Shown: positions 1-11,257, counted from the stretch's first letter. The stretch: DNA of 64,000 nt from Telopea speciosissima (GCF_018873765.1 NC_057920.1:8011307-8075306), one strand, 5' to 3'. Program-made: numbers and translations. The notes: generated from the letters alone by a model not told the origin.

Positions 1-2570
1 GTACACGGGATTAAGATTGTGGGGTCCATTAGTTGTTAGTATATTTTTATTTTAAAATTGTTTTAGACAGCTGTCATTAGAAGAGGGACACAATTCGAAG
101 ACTTCTAAAAGAGCTTGCAGTTTTAGATTCCAAGATTTCTGGAATCTTATCACTTCAGATTGTGTAGTAGTTTGTAACAACTTATTTTTATTGTAACAGT
201 GGGACAGGGTCAGGACACTGTAAATGGGTTAGTTAATTCTTTACTAATTAAGTTGTCAAGATAGATTTGGACGACTCCAAGTCAGCCAACGACTAGAGGA
301 CTTTTCCTTTTGGTTAATTTCTTTTGTTATTTGAGTCAAGTAGGGACCCCCAATAGCAGTCCATGATTGGAGAGTTCAAGGCAGTTTGAAATTATGGTTA
401 TTTTTTGGCTGTTAAGATTTATAAATACATGTAATGGGTAACAGCCACATATGATTAGATTTAATGGTGAATGGAGTTAGATTAGTTAGTTAATGAGTTG
501 AGATTGTTGTCTCTTCTCACCCCTCTCTTTACTCCCCCCCCCCCCACAATTTGGGACTTCCAACTTCTCTCTCTTCTCTTTCTCTTTCCCACCACTAACA
601 GATCCTTATTTTGATGTGCATTTGGCTTAGATCAATTAAACAGCATCAAAGAAATCTGGAACCAAAACTTGAAAACAAATCAGAACAGAGTACAAGAAAC
701 CAGGATTTTAGATGAAACCAAATATCAGATTTGAGCATAACTCTGATCGAGTGTAACTTATGGACTGATGATTGATTCTGAAAAGTCAGATCGAACTCCA
801 ATGGCTAGATTATGAGAATTGAAATTTGACTTTGTAATATCGATCAGAAACTGCTCAACAGATGAGATCAGAATTCAGCATGTAAATTCACAACCGGAAT
901 TATTTAGCAAATCCAATTTGATAAATAAAGCATGCGCAGGAACAAAAAAGGAAAGTTTTGAAACTAACCTTGTTTGATGGGGGAAAAGATGGAAAAGGAA
1001 TAAGAAGAAAAAGGGGATATGACCTTGGAATCACCACAAAACAGAAGGCAGCAAGCCAAACTTTCATTAACGCATTACGTGGGGGAGATTATGCCTCTTA
1101 TAATGTATATATAACTGAAACCGACTCTAAAAATAAAACAAAAACTAACAAGGAATATCCCATGTGTGAACAGCAATAGGCTTGATCAGACATGACTATA
1201 CCTCCAATAAAGGAAAACCTAAAACCAAAGAAAAGGGAACTCCTTACATGCAAAGGCAAAGTTGGAAGTCTCCTATCTTGAACATGCAAACTAATTACAT
1301 AAGAAAACAGAAGAAAATAAAGGAAATAATGACTCTTAAGTAACTCCCACGATCTAAGTAAACCAGTGGTTTAGCTAAATTAGAAATTGGTTCAGAACAT
1401 GAATCGTAAGCCAGAAATAAAATCTGGTTCTCATCCAATCACAGGTAATTCTCCTCTTCTTTCCTCTGACTGAGATCTGCATCACATTTGGGAGTCCAAA
1501 ATCTAAGTACACCCTTGACGAGTGGAGCTCTCGTTAGCAACCTGGTGACCTACCTCTAACAGATTGTTAGTTGTATTAGCCCCTCGTGATTCATTGGATA
1601 AGTGTGATGTAAGTAGCGGGGCTAGAATTTGGAGGACCTTATAACGTGCACAAACCACCATGGCTAATCCTCAGTTGAAGTCAACCAACCAAGCAATAAC
1701 TTAAGCCAACACTCCATCTTCCAAGATGCCATGATGTTAGTGAGTCCCTCTTAGACAGCAAACTAATCCTAAGCCAAGAGATGAGAGCTTATCCCTGGAA
1801 GAATCAACCTCACAAATTGGTCCTAAATAGATCCCATTAGGACATAAAACTCGATCTAATCACCCCCACCCCCCAAAAAGAACAGTTTCTTATACCTGCA
1901 TCCCATACAATCAACTGATCAAGTCGCAAAAACCTCTATGAATGTACTTATCAAAGGGGAAAATTCTCTGGATAATACAGATACATAGAATTATCCGGCC
2001 CTGTCTTTTGTGGAGGAGTAGTTTCACAACAGTCCATGTATTCATCTGACTTCGCTTTTCCAATGCAGAATACATTAGAGATACTCTTAAATTGAAATCG
2101 AGCTGTTCTTATATGCAATATATTGCTGTAGACTAGACAGAATCCATACACCCATTACTCTGCTAAGTTCTGCATAGAAGCATCTTAAATTGCTATAAGT
2201 TCTGACTGATCTTTATTACTTTTTTATCATCACAATAATTAACCTTGACAGCTCAGCAGCACTTCAAATCAACTATATCAGAAGTGGCAAAGGGTTCCCA
2301 ACAATTGTAAGCCAATAATGTAAATCAGAAAACTGATAATCGAGTAAATGGAAGCTTTGAGCAAATATTGCCTATCACAGTACATGTGAAGAGTAAGCAT
2401 TACTTCAAGTCGGCAATTAGCGACAAAGACACTCAAACATAGTGCATAAGTTCTGAACTGGTAGAAACTATACATTATAAAAACAAAAGCACTTCAGGCA
2501 ACAATAAGGCTGTAGTCACAAACTATGCAATAAAACTGTAATGATCTTTAAGAATGTGAAATATTCTTAC
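1..2570 (-). other. Long second intron of the kelch gene (left part cut by window edge)
   Basis: The donor after exon 2 lies at 2570-2569 (minus strand reads gtaag). No downstream kelch exon was recognised on the minus strand down to base 1, so the intron is at least about 2.5 kb. It contains a C-run at 532-545 and AT-rich sequence of no recognisable class. The first kilobase has an LTR-like look but no terminal repeat could be matched. The small open frames here show no family resemblance. Confidence 0.6.
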
Positions 2571-3215
2571 ATAGTCAATGGTACCGTATCCGGCAAACAC
2601 ATAAAGAAGGTTTTTGATCTGAATTGCTGCCCCATCTAAACGAGGTACAGGTGCCGGTGCCATCTTTTCCCATTTTAGCTCAGGTCCAGGTAAATCCGCA
2701 AAAGTTCCCGACAAGATTCTTGGATCATGCGTTGCATTCTTGCTCTTAACAGATTTTGTCTACCAAAAAAAAACACAAGATTGAAAATCAATTCGTGATC
2801 AATGAACAGCAACACACCAACATCATCCTAGTTTATAACCCCTGCAGATGTACAAGTCCTAAATAAGAGCCTCTGGGAAAGAATTGACCTCCATTTTCAG
2901 CCTAACGCTCCCAAATCAAACCCGAATTTAATAATCCTCAAACAAACAGAAAAAAAATAACTAAAAATCCATGTTTCATAGTACGAAAAAGCAATGTCAT
3001 TGGATCTCACTCACCTTTTTTACGTTGGGGACGACTACAGTCTCAGATTTCTCGAGTACCCAATTGGAGGCAATGGACGAATAAGCAGAAGAGAGAGAAG
3101 AAGATGAAGCCCAGAAGAAATCTGCGATTAGAGCAGCTCCAAGAAACCCTGCGAAGGACAAGAGAAAGACCAGTTTCGTCGATGCATGCTTTCCACTGTT
3201 CCTCGCCATTTTCAT
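2571..3215 (-). CDS. Kelch-repeat (galactose oxidase-like) membrane protein, exons 1-2, partial
   Basis: Exon 1 runs from the ATG at 3215 (or 3209, which has the better context, aaaATGGCG) to 3015 and ends at a gtgagt donor. Exon 2 is 2759-2571, with an acceptor ...ggtag just upstream and a gtaaga donor after it. Both junctions are phase 0, so the reading frame continues. Exon 1 encodes a short basic N-terminus and a hydrophobic segment (about residues 15-35, LVFLLSFAGFLGAALIADFF), expected to be a signal anchor. Exon 2 encodes a motif typical of the family, WEKM..PVPRLDGAAIQIKN followed by LYVFAGYGTIDY, the first kelch blade. From memory the layout matches plant single-pass kelch proteins of the Arabidopsis At3g27220 type; this is family knowledge, not a search. 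The remaining blades must lie beyond the left edge. The exact function of the family is not established. No defect is seen in the visible exons. Confidence 0.85.
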
Positions 3216-3680
3216 TTTACAGGGGAAACTCGTTAAGAAATTGGTGTGCAGATTTCATTTTTTTTTTTCCCGGTAACTATGTGCAGATTTCAGATGTGGA
3301 GAGACCAAGAGCTGAAGACATTATATTGATAGCAACAGAGAAGGAGAGTTATAGTCTCTTCAAACCGTTTTCAACAGAGTGGAAGGACAGGGACCTAAAA
3401 TTTCTCCCACACAGAAGAGGGATTATGCTACTGGCGAGAGAGAGATAGCGAGAGAGTGTTTCTTTCGTCTCCAACACTTCCGAGATATGAAGTGAGGAGC
3501 ACGAATCCGCTGGGAATTTCGTTTCTTGATGAGATTTAAAAGTGGGAAGGGACACGAGCCAGATTGGAACACCGAACACCTGTCGGCCAGAACCCGCCTT
3601 GAAGCTCCCTGAACCCGAATAGGGTTTGGGCTCAGACATCCCAACCCTGAACGTAAATCAGGTCAGGATCAGGTCGAGCC
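3216..3680 (-). promoter_or_regulatory. Upstream region of the kelch gene
   Basis: This stretch is immediately 5' of the kelch ATG on the minus strand. It holds a short T-run near 3260 and GA-rich sequence at 3437-3460, as often seen in plant 5' leaders. No clear TATA box was identified. The open frames overlapping it show no family resemblance, so it is treated as leader and promoter. Confidence 0.35.
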
Positions 3681-3986
3681 AGAGTTGAAACTTATGATTG
3701 AATCGGTCTGGGCCGGCCCAGCCCGACCTTGTCATCTTCTTCTTCTTCTAGGGTTGGGTCTCTCCTCTCCCCAGCCTGACCCAACCCTGCATATCCCTTC
3801 CCCCTTCCTGCCATGCATAATGCTTCAAACTGAGATGAACAAAGAACTATATCATGGGTCTCCACTATTCAATTTCAATTGTTCTTGTTGAAATCTAATA
3901 TGATGTCTCAAAGCCTATGATGTTCTATACATATTTCTAGTCCCAAGAGTGGGCATGAGTTGTGTAAATCTTTTTAGTAAATGTTT

Positions 3987-4069
3987 AAGTGCCAATATTT
4001 TTTTTTTGGTGTATGGTTTGTGTGATTACACTTTCATCAAAAAAAAAAAAAAGTGTCAATATTTTTTTT
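3987..4069 (+). mobile_element. Micro-retroinsertion: 45-bp LINE/SINE-like 3' tail with 19-bp TSD
   Basis: A 19-bp direct repeat (3987-4005 and 4051-4069, one mismatch, starting aagtg and ending in a T-run) flanks a 45-bp insert. The insert ends in 14 A's preceded by gattacactttcatc. The same tail sequence recurs at 9311-9347, so this is the extreme 3' end of a retroposon family. The TSD plus poly(A) indicates target-primed insertion truncated almost completely. Confidence 0.7.
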
Positions 4070-4175
4070 CATTTGTAATTGGTAAATCCTTTATTTGAGC
4101 TAGCGAATTCTAATTAACCAACCAATCTGGCATCTTAGTCAATTCAAAAGACTAGATCAGTACTCTTCATGCATA

Positions 4176-4325
4176 AGGTTGTTCATTGTCAGGGTCAATA
4201 AGGGTCAACTTGACTTGGCCCCTGAGGGCGGGTCGGGCTTGAGTCCAACTAAGGAGACTCAAGGATGGGCTAGGGTTTTAAGAATCTCGGCCCAACCCGA
4301 CCCTGTTGCAGCCCTATCATCAATC
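4176..4325 (+). repeat. Dispersed GGGTCGGGC-type repeat, copy 1
   Basis: This stretch shares a series of blocks with 41635-41795: cagggtcaat, ccctgagggcgg/ccctaagggcgg, tccaact, actcaagg and cccgacccNgttgcagcccta. It carries no coding potential. The 41246-41430 stretch and 3660-3800 look related. It is probably a non-autonomous DNA element; its ends were not defined. Confidence 0.45.
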
Positions 4326-4589
4326 AGGATTTTATTTTTTATTTTTTTTTTTCAATTTTTATTTTTTTTGGGGGGGGGAGGGGGTAAAATGCAATCTATT
4401 GATAAGAGGTGTAGGACACATGGTTGGAGGCTTACATAAATCCCTCAACCAAGGAGTGGAATCTGACTAGACTGATGTACACTACGTAGACAGGGTCTTC
4501 CTGACTGGGGAATCCGCAACAGTGTTCAATTCCCTACAATTAAAAAGCAAAATTATATGTAAGAAAATAAGAAGTGAAGTGTAGGATAT

Positions 4590-5125
4590 CTGATATAATC
4601 GACTGTAAGGCTAGAGGTGCCTTCTTCACAGAATCTTGCATGAAATCTATATTCTCTTTGTTGTTTGATTCCACCTCAAGAAAATCAAGGCCCGTTGCCA
4701 AGCTTCAAGCATACCTAGATTACAATGTGTTCAACTGTTTTGATAGTCGATCCACACCTCAAGCAATGGGGATCCACTGGAAAGTTGTGATGCGAACATC
4801 CTTCACCGGTGGTGAGACCATTAGCAAAAGCCCGCCACATGAAAGACCTGATCTTCGGGAGAGTGTGGCATTTCCAATTTGATTTCCATATTGAAGTTGA
4901 GGTCAATGCTCAATTGTTAACATGAGAGGAAGAAGGAGTATTAGCCAACCTTTCATCTCTATAATTGCATAACAGGTGGTATAACAACTTCACCAAAAAC
5001 AATCCACTCCTTGTTGCTCCCCAAACCAGTTCGTCTTCAGAAGGGAAAAGAGAGACTTTGATACTTGAGATTGCTTTTGATTCTCTTGGGCTAAATAAAG
5101 AGGTCAACAACTCCAATCATGATTG
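4590..5125 (-). mobile_element. LINE 3' fragment (reverse-transcriptase zinc-binding region), decayed
   Basis: Minus-strand translation gives two pieces of a plant L1-type LINE C-terminus. At 5116-4910, ELLTSLFSPRES, then DELVWGATRSGLF and VKLLYHLL, matches the segment upstream of the zf-RVT domain. At 4906-4715, LPKIRSFMWRAFANGLTT followed by PVDPHCLRCG and TVEHIV is the zf-RVT CxxC...H signature. Stop codons and a frame change separate the pieces, so it is dead. No catalytic RT motif remains. The tail and TSD were not found. Confidence 0.75.
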
Positions 5126-6790
5126 GGATTGGGGGAGTAAAAAGAGGAAAGGAAAATGGGGATTTCTATACGTATATTTATCCCCCAAAAAAAATCATAC
5201 TATACGTATCAGTTTTATATAATATGTATTTTACATTCCACAAAAAACGATACTAATGTGTTTAGATCTTACATTCCAAAACATAACCCTCCCCCCCCCC
5301 CCCCCACCACCCCCCCCCCCACAAAAAAAAAAAAAAAAGATTTCAAGGGGGGGGGGGGGAGAGTGGGGGACAGACCAGCGAACCCAAACCCTAAATAGTA
5401 ATATTTTAATTAATTTTGCAAATTATTTACAAACATCTCATGAAACTCAAAATTCCATCCAATCATAGTTATACACATTTTTCAAGATATTCTCTTTATT
5501 CGGAAAATGGATTCCTTATTAGCATTTCTTCCATTCATATACAAATATTATGGCTCCAATGCACTAATATATAGTCAGGAAAGCATCAACCATTGATACA
5601 TCAAAACACACAATATCTAATTGCAACGATAGAGACCTCTTAGGTTTGGGGACCAAAATGTACCTCCATAGAGAATATTTTTTGTCAATCCAAGAGTCTC
5701 AAGTGATTGAGTTCGATACACATACAATATGTATACTTACATATATATTTTGGAATCACATTACTAAAATATACAATGTGACAACCATATGAACATGCCT
5801 AATTTTGTCCCTAATTGTAAACAAGTTAAGGTTTAACTTTAAGACAACCAATCACCCATTATTATGAATACAAATTAATAATATTTAAACACTTTAAATT
5901 AGATTTGATGGTCACATAAATCCAATTTAAAGTGAAGGGAATAGAATATGAGTGTTTTAGGAAATAAAGAAAAAAAGATGTGAAGGGACACCCGCTTCAC
6001 TTTTATCGATCTTGTATTTCTCCATGCATCCAAACAGCGTTGTGAGGAAAACTCCTTGTTTCAATTTTCTCTTCACTTTTTGCTTCTCACAAAATTTTAA
6101 GAAAGTAGTCAAACACAACCAAGCATTGAACTTGGAAGTGCTGGTTACGGTTTTTTTATGGCTCAACCGGTGGATCTTCGGTTTAAAAAAATTGAGTCAA
6201 TTTGGAAAACCAGAGACTACATTGTGGCAATTTTGTTTCAATCCAATTTGATTTTTGGTTCAAATCCAGTATTCATTAACTATGGCTAGATCTTGGGCTC
6301 GGACATTGCCACATCTTAGCAGCTATAGAGGGAGGAACATTGAAGAAAGAAAGGGAAGGAGAGGAAGATTTGGGGATCTGAACTTCTGAAGTATGTACAA
6401 TGAGCCCAGGCCAGCTTGGAAACAAATTAAGCCTGGACTGGGCTTGAATGCCTTTGGATCAGATTGGGCTTGGGCCTGGCCGTAAACCCCAGTGTCAATT
6501 TTAAAACTAAAATCTCTCTCACCCACATAAGACAGAAAGAGCAAAGCAAGACACCTTAAAACAATGGGGGAGTGAATTGAGTTTTGAAAAGAAAAAGGAT
6601 TTGGCAAGGGAAATGAACACTGCCCAGCAGCATGGCTTCCACGCCTAGACACATGCACCTCATGAAATGTTAAAATCCCATCCCTATTGATTTTAATGCA
6701 TGTGTTGTGATTGGCCTCCGCGTTGATGTAGAGACCACGTTGCTAGGCTGAGAACCTTCTCCCATTTGGTAATTATACTTTTCAGATATA
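5125..6790. other. AT-rich spacer with a C-run/A-run/G-run block
   Basis: No gene was seen. At about 5288-5360 a long C-run, an A-run and a G-run follow each other and create spurious proline and glycine frames. The remainder is AT-rich with short frames lacking any family resemblance. Confidence 0.5.
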
Positions 6791-6797
6791 CTGTTTT

Positions 6798-6973
6798 GGG
6801 CAAGAGATCAATGTCCCGTCACATAGCCTTGCACCAGCCCAAGGGCTAATGAGAGTGCGCATAAGGGCATCAACATGGATGGGATTTTCGTTTTAGGATG
6901 GCTTGCATGGTAATTTCGTGCGTACTTGTGTCTGGGTGCAGAAACCATGCGACTAGACATTGTTCTTTTTCCT
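6798..6973. mobile_element. MITE-like stem element A1
   Basis: The left arm GGGCAAGAGATCAATGTC and the reverse complement of the right arm, GGAAAAAGAACAATGTC, pair and continue to a shared CTTGCACC/TCTGCACC. Flanks tactgtttt and tacttttta agree at 7 of 9 positions, suggesting a 9-bp TSD. There is no coding content. Confidence 0.55.
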
Positions 6974-8380
6974 TACTTTTTATTTTACTTTCAATAGGGT
7001 AGAGCTTCTTGTTACCAAAGTGGTGAACTAAGAAGCTATAATATTCCCAATTGTGTTACAAATAAAAAGTGTTAACAAAAAAAATAAAATTTCTTCCCAA
7101 TTGTTATTTAATGTAGAGATAAAAATGATTTTAAAAAATTAAAAACTATTTAATGTAGTATTTAATACAGTATTTATGAGATATGATAGGAGTTGTCCAC
7201 ATCTAAAAAAAAAGGTGTAAAGAGCAAAACAGTAAAGTTACAATTTCTTAATTTACCACTTTGGTTACAATAAGATTTTTTCTCTTTCAAGTAAAAAAGA
7301 TTGGATGCAAAATAAAATAAAATATAACAATTAGATTTGGAATGCTTAGAGGTAATTAAAAAATCATGTGAGGTTACTAAAGTTTTCCATTTGGTATTGA
7401 TTTGGTTTTACTTCCTTTCTTTTGTGACTAGACAAACCCAACCAGTCGGCGGCGAGCATTATCGCTTGTGTGTGTGTGTGTGCGTGTGTATTAAGAATCC
7501 GCACACGGACAATGCATGAATCTTCCCCCCCCCCCCCTTTTATATTAATTTATGTATGTTAAATGAAACATGACTTGTCTTGACCAGATTTTAATTCACT
7601 TGTTTTACTAGGTTTTAAGAAGAGCGTTTGATTCGGAAAACCTAGTTTTCCAACTAGAAATGTTAGTCTAGTTGCAATGGAAGAGAAAGAAAATGAAATT
7701 ATAAAAAGGGTGAGTCTGTCTTGTAGGAGGTTACAAACAGATTTTGTAACCGGACTGTTTTACCCTCCAAATAATGATGTGGCACTATAACAAGTCATCT
7801 AATATTGTAAATTCTCAACATTGTACGATCCTCTTCTTCTTTCTCCTCCTGCTACTCTTCTTTTTTTCTATTGCAGGCACCTTATTTTCAGGTCCGCTAC
7901 TCCCACTCCCTTCTCTTTGGGCTTCGGCTTCGGCTCCTCTTTCCTCTCTCCCACTTCCTTCCCCATCCCTGTAATGAAACACAAATATGTATGCTGCCAT
8001 TGAACTCTGCAACTTGAACTGCATAAGAGATACTTGTGATTTATCTATCCTATTGAATATTCCATGAACATCTTTGTTGGAGCTAAACTTGGATTTGATG
8101 CACCAATTTGGAGTTTACATTTACTTCCCATTATGGGAGATTCTCTGCCTTAAGAACGAGCACATGTTGTCATGATTTGCATCTTTTATTCCTAATTGTT
8201 TTTGTTTGTAATAGTTCTATACCCTACTACTACTTCCAAATTCTTCGGTATATCGTTTAGATTTTCATTTACTTTCTGCAAGTACCGATGTTTGTTGAAA
8301 CCCATCTAGAGTATGGGTTTTGATTTGATTCACCCGTAAAATTCACTTCAACATATCATCTATCATTTCACATAATGCTG
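6974..8380. other. Spacer with (GT)n microsatellite and a pyrimidine-rich block
   Basis: A (GT)n tract lies at 7467-7489 and a C-run at 7526-7538. A segment at about 7530-7655 resembles 18060-18215 (shared tatattaatttat and gattcNgaaaacct). The block 7830-7975 is CT-rich and produces low-complexity frames only. A splice-like ...attgcag|g at 7877 and |gtaatg at 7971 could bound a small exon, but no family match supports that. Confidence 0.4.
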
Positions 8381-8580
8381 GCCAAGTGGGTGCGGAGGAA
8401 CTCGGCAATATCAACCAATTGCTGAGTGGTGGCTTAACCTCACCGTACTTGCGGGTCTTGAGCCTGAGGATATTGGTCTGAAGCAAATACAGTCTGAAAT
8501 ATCAATTGATGGAATCCTGAGGAATGGATGTCTTAAACATCATGTCCTGCTCACTTATTAAAGATTGCAGGAAAAACACA
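8380..8580 (+). pseudogene. Unidentified gene-fragment-like open stretch
   Basis: A plus-strand frame from about 8405 reads IAEWWLNLTVLAGLEPEDIG and continues for roughly 50 residues with no stop and a normal amino-acid mix, ending at a stop after HHVLLTY. It is too short to trust as a gene and I do not recognise the family. A ...gattgcag|g acceptor-like site follows at about 8570. It may be a captured exon or an unlisted retroelement piece. Confidence 0.25.
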
Positions 8581-9800
8581 GGGAATGGAATTGAAGACAA
8601 CCACTAGAGGGGATTCCGAGGGAATTTTTTTGCAGAGGATGGGGCCGAGTTTCGTGGGACCTCGGGCAAAGTCGAGGAAGGGAGATGTAGTGGGAAGGGT
8701 ATGGGAGAGGGAGGAGGGGGTTGGAAACGGAGGCTGAGACGAAGGTGGGGAAGATGGGAAAACAGAGACTGAGACAGAGATTGGGAAGATGGATAGAGAG
8801 GGATACTGAAATTACGAAAAAGAATTTACTTAAAAGATGAGAGAATAATATATTTAAGGGTAAGAATAGAATAAAAAAGTGGTTACAACATCTCGATTAC
8901 AAACAGCTTTATCCTTATAAAAAATATAGTGAAAATGAAACTTTTATAATCATTGTTAATAATAATTGGGTAATTTATTAAATTTGGAAAAATTAAATTC
9001 CAGTTCCCTTTTTCGACCAAATTTCTTACATTGAAAAATGACGAATTTTATAAAACTGTTGAATCTATTTGAATTATATTTTTCGGGGGAATGTTCAGTT
9101 AGGTATTTGGGTTAGTTATATAGTAATGATTACAAAAGTTTTTATTTTTTTGGAATTTTTTTTTAGTCACAATGTCTATTGGTGGTAATGTTAAGTAATT
9201 CTTGTTCATGAATGTAGTAGTAAAATAGTAATTTGCAGGCACCTATATCGGGTGTGTGTGTTGTGTATATCTGTCATTCCACGGTCTTAAAAATCGGTTA
9301 ACTTTTTGGGATTGGTGTATAATTTGTGTGATTACACTTTCATCAAATAAAAAATAAAAAAATACCACCAATAGAGGTGGATTAATAGGCTAAGGGGAAA
9401 TGTCTTTGTCCGCGAGCGTGGCTCTTGCATGTACAAGGGGATCCAATGGGAGAGTGCGTAGGGGCATCAAGTGCACATTTCATGGGGACGGGGTTCTCTA
9501 AGTCGGCTACAAAGGGTATACGTATACTACACCTTCTCCTTATTCGTGTGCTTGCACTCTCATATACTCTTTTTTGAAAAATTATCTCCTCGGGTTCTCT
9601 TCATGACCCAATTCCCCAGTGCCTTTAATAAGAGGAGGTGGACCCTACCCAGACAGAGTTAGGGTGGTCATTGCGACCCTTGTTAGAGGCACAGGGGAAC
9701 TGGGCCGAGCGGGGAAGGGGATCCCTCTTTTTCTTGACCAACATATTCTCTCCTCCGGGCTCCGATCATTCACCATAAATCCATAATGCACTTTCTCATT
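8580..9800. other. Spacer; GA-rich block and a second copy of the micro-insertion tail
   Basis: A G/A-rich block occupies 8630-8800. At 9311-9347 the sequence ttggtgtat..tttgtgtgattacac, followed by A-rich sequence, repeats the retroposon tail seen at 4006-4050. No gene was recognised. Confidence 0.4.
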
Positions 9801-9810
9801 TCCGGTGAAT

Positions 9811-10036
9811 TGGCGTTCGAGATGCCAATATACATCGGTAGCATATCGATCACTTCCCGATACGATCCATATGTTTTCGTTTTTTGAATTGCGATATTCT
9901 CGGACTTGGATCTTGTGCAGCTGTGGCGTTCGAGATGCCAATATACATCGGTAGCATATCGATCACTTCCCGATACGATCCATATGTTTTCGTTTTTTGA
10001 ATTGCGATATTCTCGAACTTGGATCTTGTGCAGCTG
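9811..10036. repeat. 113-bp tandem duplication, two copies
   Basis: Copies at 9811-9923 and 9924-10036 are nearly identical; cggacttgg in one is cgaacttgg in the other. Each ends with the first bases of the adjacent stem element's terminal repeat (ggatcttgtgcagctg), so the duplication postdates that element. The junction falls on a shared TGGCG. Minus-strand frames here (IQVREYRNSKNENIWIVSGS...) are repeated by the duplication; 113 is not a multiple of three, so the frame is not kept. I do not recognise the source sequence. Confidence 0.85.
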
Positions 10037-10218
10037 TGGCGGGAGCTGCACTGTGCAGCTCGAAAAACCACCCCAAATACAGGGGTAAGGTGGTCATTTC
10101 ACATGTGGGGCCCAGGTGGGACCCACCTGTGAAATGACCACCTTACCCCTGTTTTTGCTGTCGTTTAGCGGTGCTGCACAGGTGCAGCTCCCGCCACAGC
10201 TGCATAAGATCCTTTTCC
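10015..10218. mobile_element. MITE-like stem element B1 (204 bp)
   Basis: The left end gaacttggatcttgtgcagc pairs with the right end, whose reverse complement is ggaaaaggatcttatgcagc. The stem continues through gctgtggcgggagctgc. Flanks gatattctc (10006-10014) and gataatctc (10219-10227) match at 8 of 9 positions. Internal blocks ctcgaaaaaccacccca, tcatttcaca and ctgtcgtttagcg recur in element B2 at 11816-12014. It ends about 255 bp upstream of the LEA-like start codon, so it may contribute to that promoter. Confidence 0.75.
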
Positions 10219-10227
10219 GATAATCTC

Positions 10228-10473
10228 CCCTCGAATCAAAAAATTGAAAACTGTTCAAATTAAAGTAATGGTATCATCATCAGGACAGAACACGTATGCA
10301 AAGCAAGTAGCCACGTTTCGGTCGTTTGGTTGCGGAGGCCCCATGACTTACCTTTTCTCCATCTCTCCGCCGTTGACACGTTAATGTTACCGTTTACCCC
10401 TAATGCTCACCTCCTTCTTCTTCTTCTTCTTCGTACCAGTTAATCGCTTGCGTTGGCACAAAGAGAGAGAAAG
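10228..10473 (+). promoter_or_regulatory. Promoter and leader of the LEA-like gene
   Basis: This is the short interval between the stem element and the start codon. It holds two ACGT cores (agccacgtttcg near 10308 and tgacacgttaat near 10375), which in plants can serve as ABA-responsive or bZIP sites, and a (CTT)n tract at 10410-10432 typical of 5' leaders. The regulatory role is inference only. Confidence 0.4.
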
Positions 10474-11092
10474 ATGGTGAAGAAATTCAAAATGGCGTTA
10501 GTAATGGTGTTTGTATGGCTAATTGTACCATTAGAGATGAATAGTTGTTTGAGCCACAACGCCCTGGAGAACACGAAGGAGCAGGTAAAAGGGGCGATGA
10601 GGAAAGCCGCAGAAGAAGACATGAAAAAGAGAACTGGAGAAACCATTCATTTGCACAAAAATGGAAGTAGTTCATGGGTTGAGTGGGCGATAGAGAAGTT
10701 GTCTTCTGGATGGTAAGCCATCATCTTTCCCTTCTCAGTTTCTGACTCTATATTAATTAATTAATTGACAAACTTTTGACTATATATCTTGGTCCATGGT
10801 GCTTGCAGGGGATTCGGATACAAGGGTAAAGCAACAAACTTGGCTTCCGAGAAGGTCAATGAAGCTAACTAATGGAGGTGTGGGAAGAAAGATTGAAGAA
10901 GGAAAAGAAGAGGCCATTGATGCAAACAACGAAGCCAAGCAAAAGTCTGTGGATGCATATAAGTCTGCAGAGCAAGCAACGAATGAGCAGAGGGAGAACG
11001 CCGCCAGGCGTAGTTATGAGACTGCTAAGGAGGAGTTGTCAGATGCAACGGGTCAATTAGGAGCTAAGATGAGGAACAATGGAGAGCTATAA
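10474..11092 (+). CDS. LEA-like secreted or membrane-entering protein, two exons, apparent frameshift in exon 2
   Basis: Exon 1 (10474-10712) starts at an ATG and encodes a hydrophobic segment at about residues 7-20 (MALVMVFVWLIVP), a likely signal peptide. A lysine/glutamate/alanine-rich helical stretch follows, then WVEWAIEKLSSGW, a pattern seen in group 3/4 LEA relatives. The intron (10713-10808) has a gtaagc donor and a ttgcag acceptor. In the spliced frame exon 2 reads GFGYKGKATNLASEKVNEAN and stops at TAA 10870-10872. The next frame carries the expected continuation to 11092: IEEGKEEAIDANNEAK, then a second acidic/basic helical repeat. Codon use and composition look coding on both sides, so a 1-base indel is the simplest reading (real pseudogenisation or a sequence error). 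An alternative 52-bp intron (10826-10877) would restore the frame but is shorter than typical plant introns. Such proteins are thought to protect membranes and proteins during desiccation. Confidence 0.65.
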
Positions 11093-11257
11093 CTGCTACT
11101 TATTATTATTAAGGTCTGTTCTCTTTCCTGTCAATACGTAAATTTAGTTAATTTCCTCATGATTCTTTATAGTTTCTAAATTAAAAGATATATAGGTTGA
11201 TCTAACCCCACTCAACAGGGAAGTGATTTTCTAGTGTAGCTTTTACCCTACCCTACT

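Noticed and set aside
5156..5468. Proline/glycine-rich frames
   Set aside because: Caused by C-, A- and G-runs.
9811..10036. CRISPR-like direct repeats
   Set aside because: Only two head-to-tail copies of 113 bp without spacers in a plant genome.
9645..10071. Overlapping minus-strand frames of 73-98 residues
   Set aside because: Produced by the 113-bp tandem duplication and extending into the stem element; the repeated frame is not kept, so not a gene as it stands.
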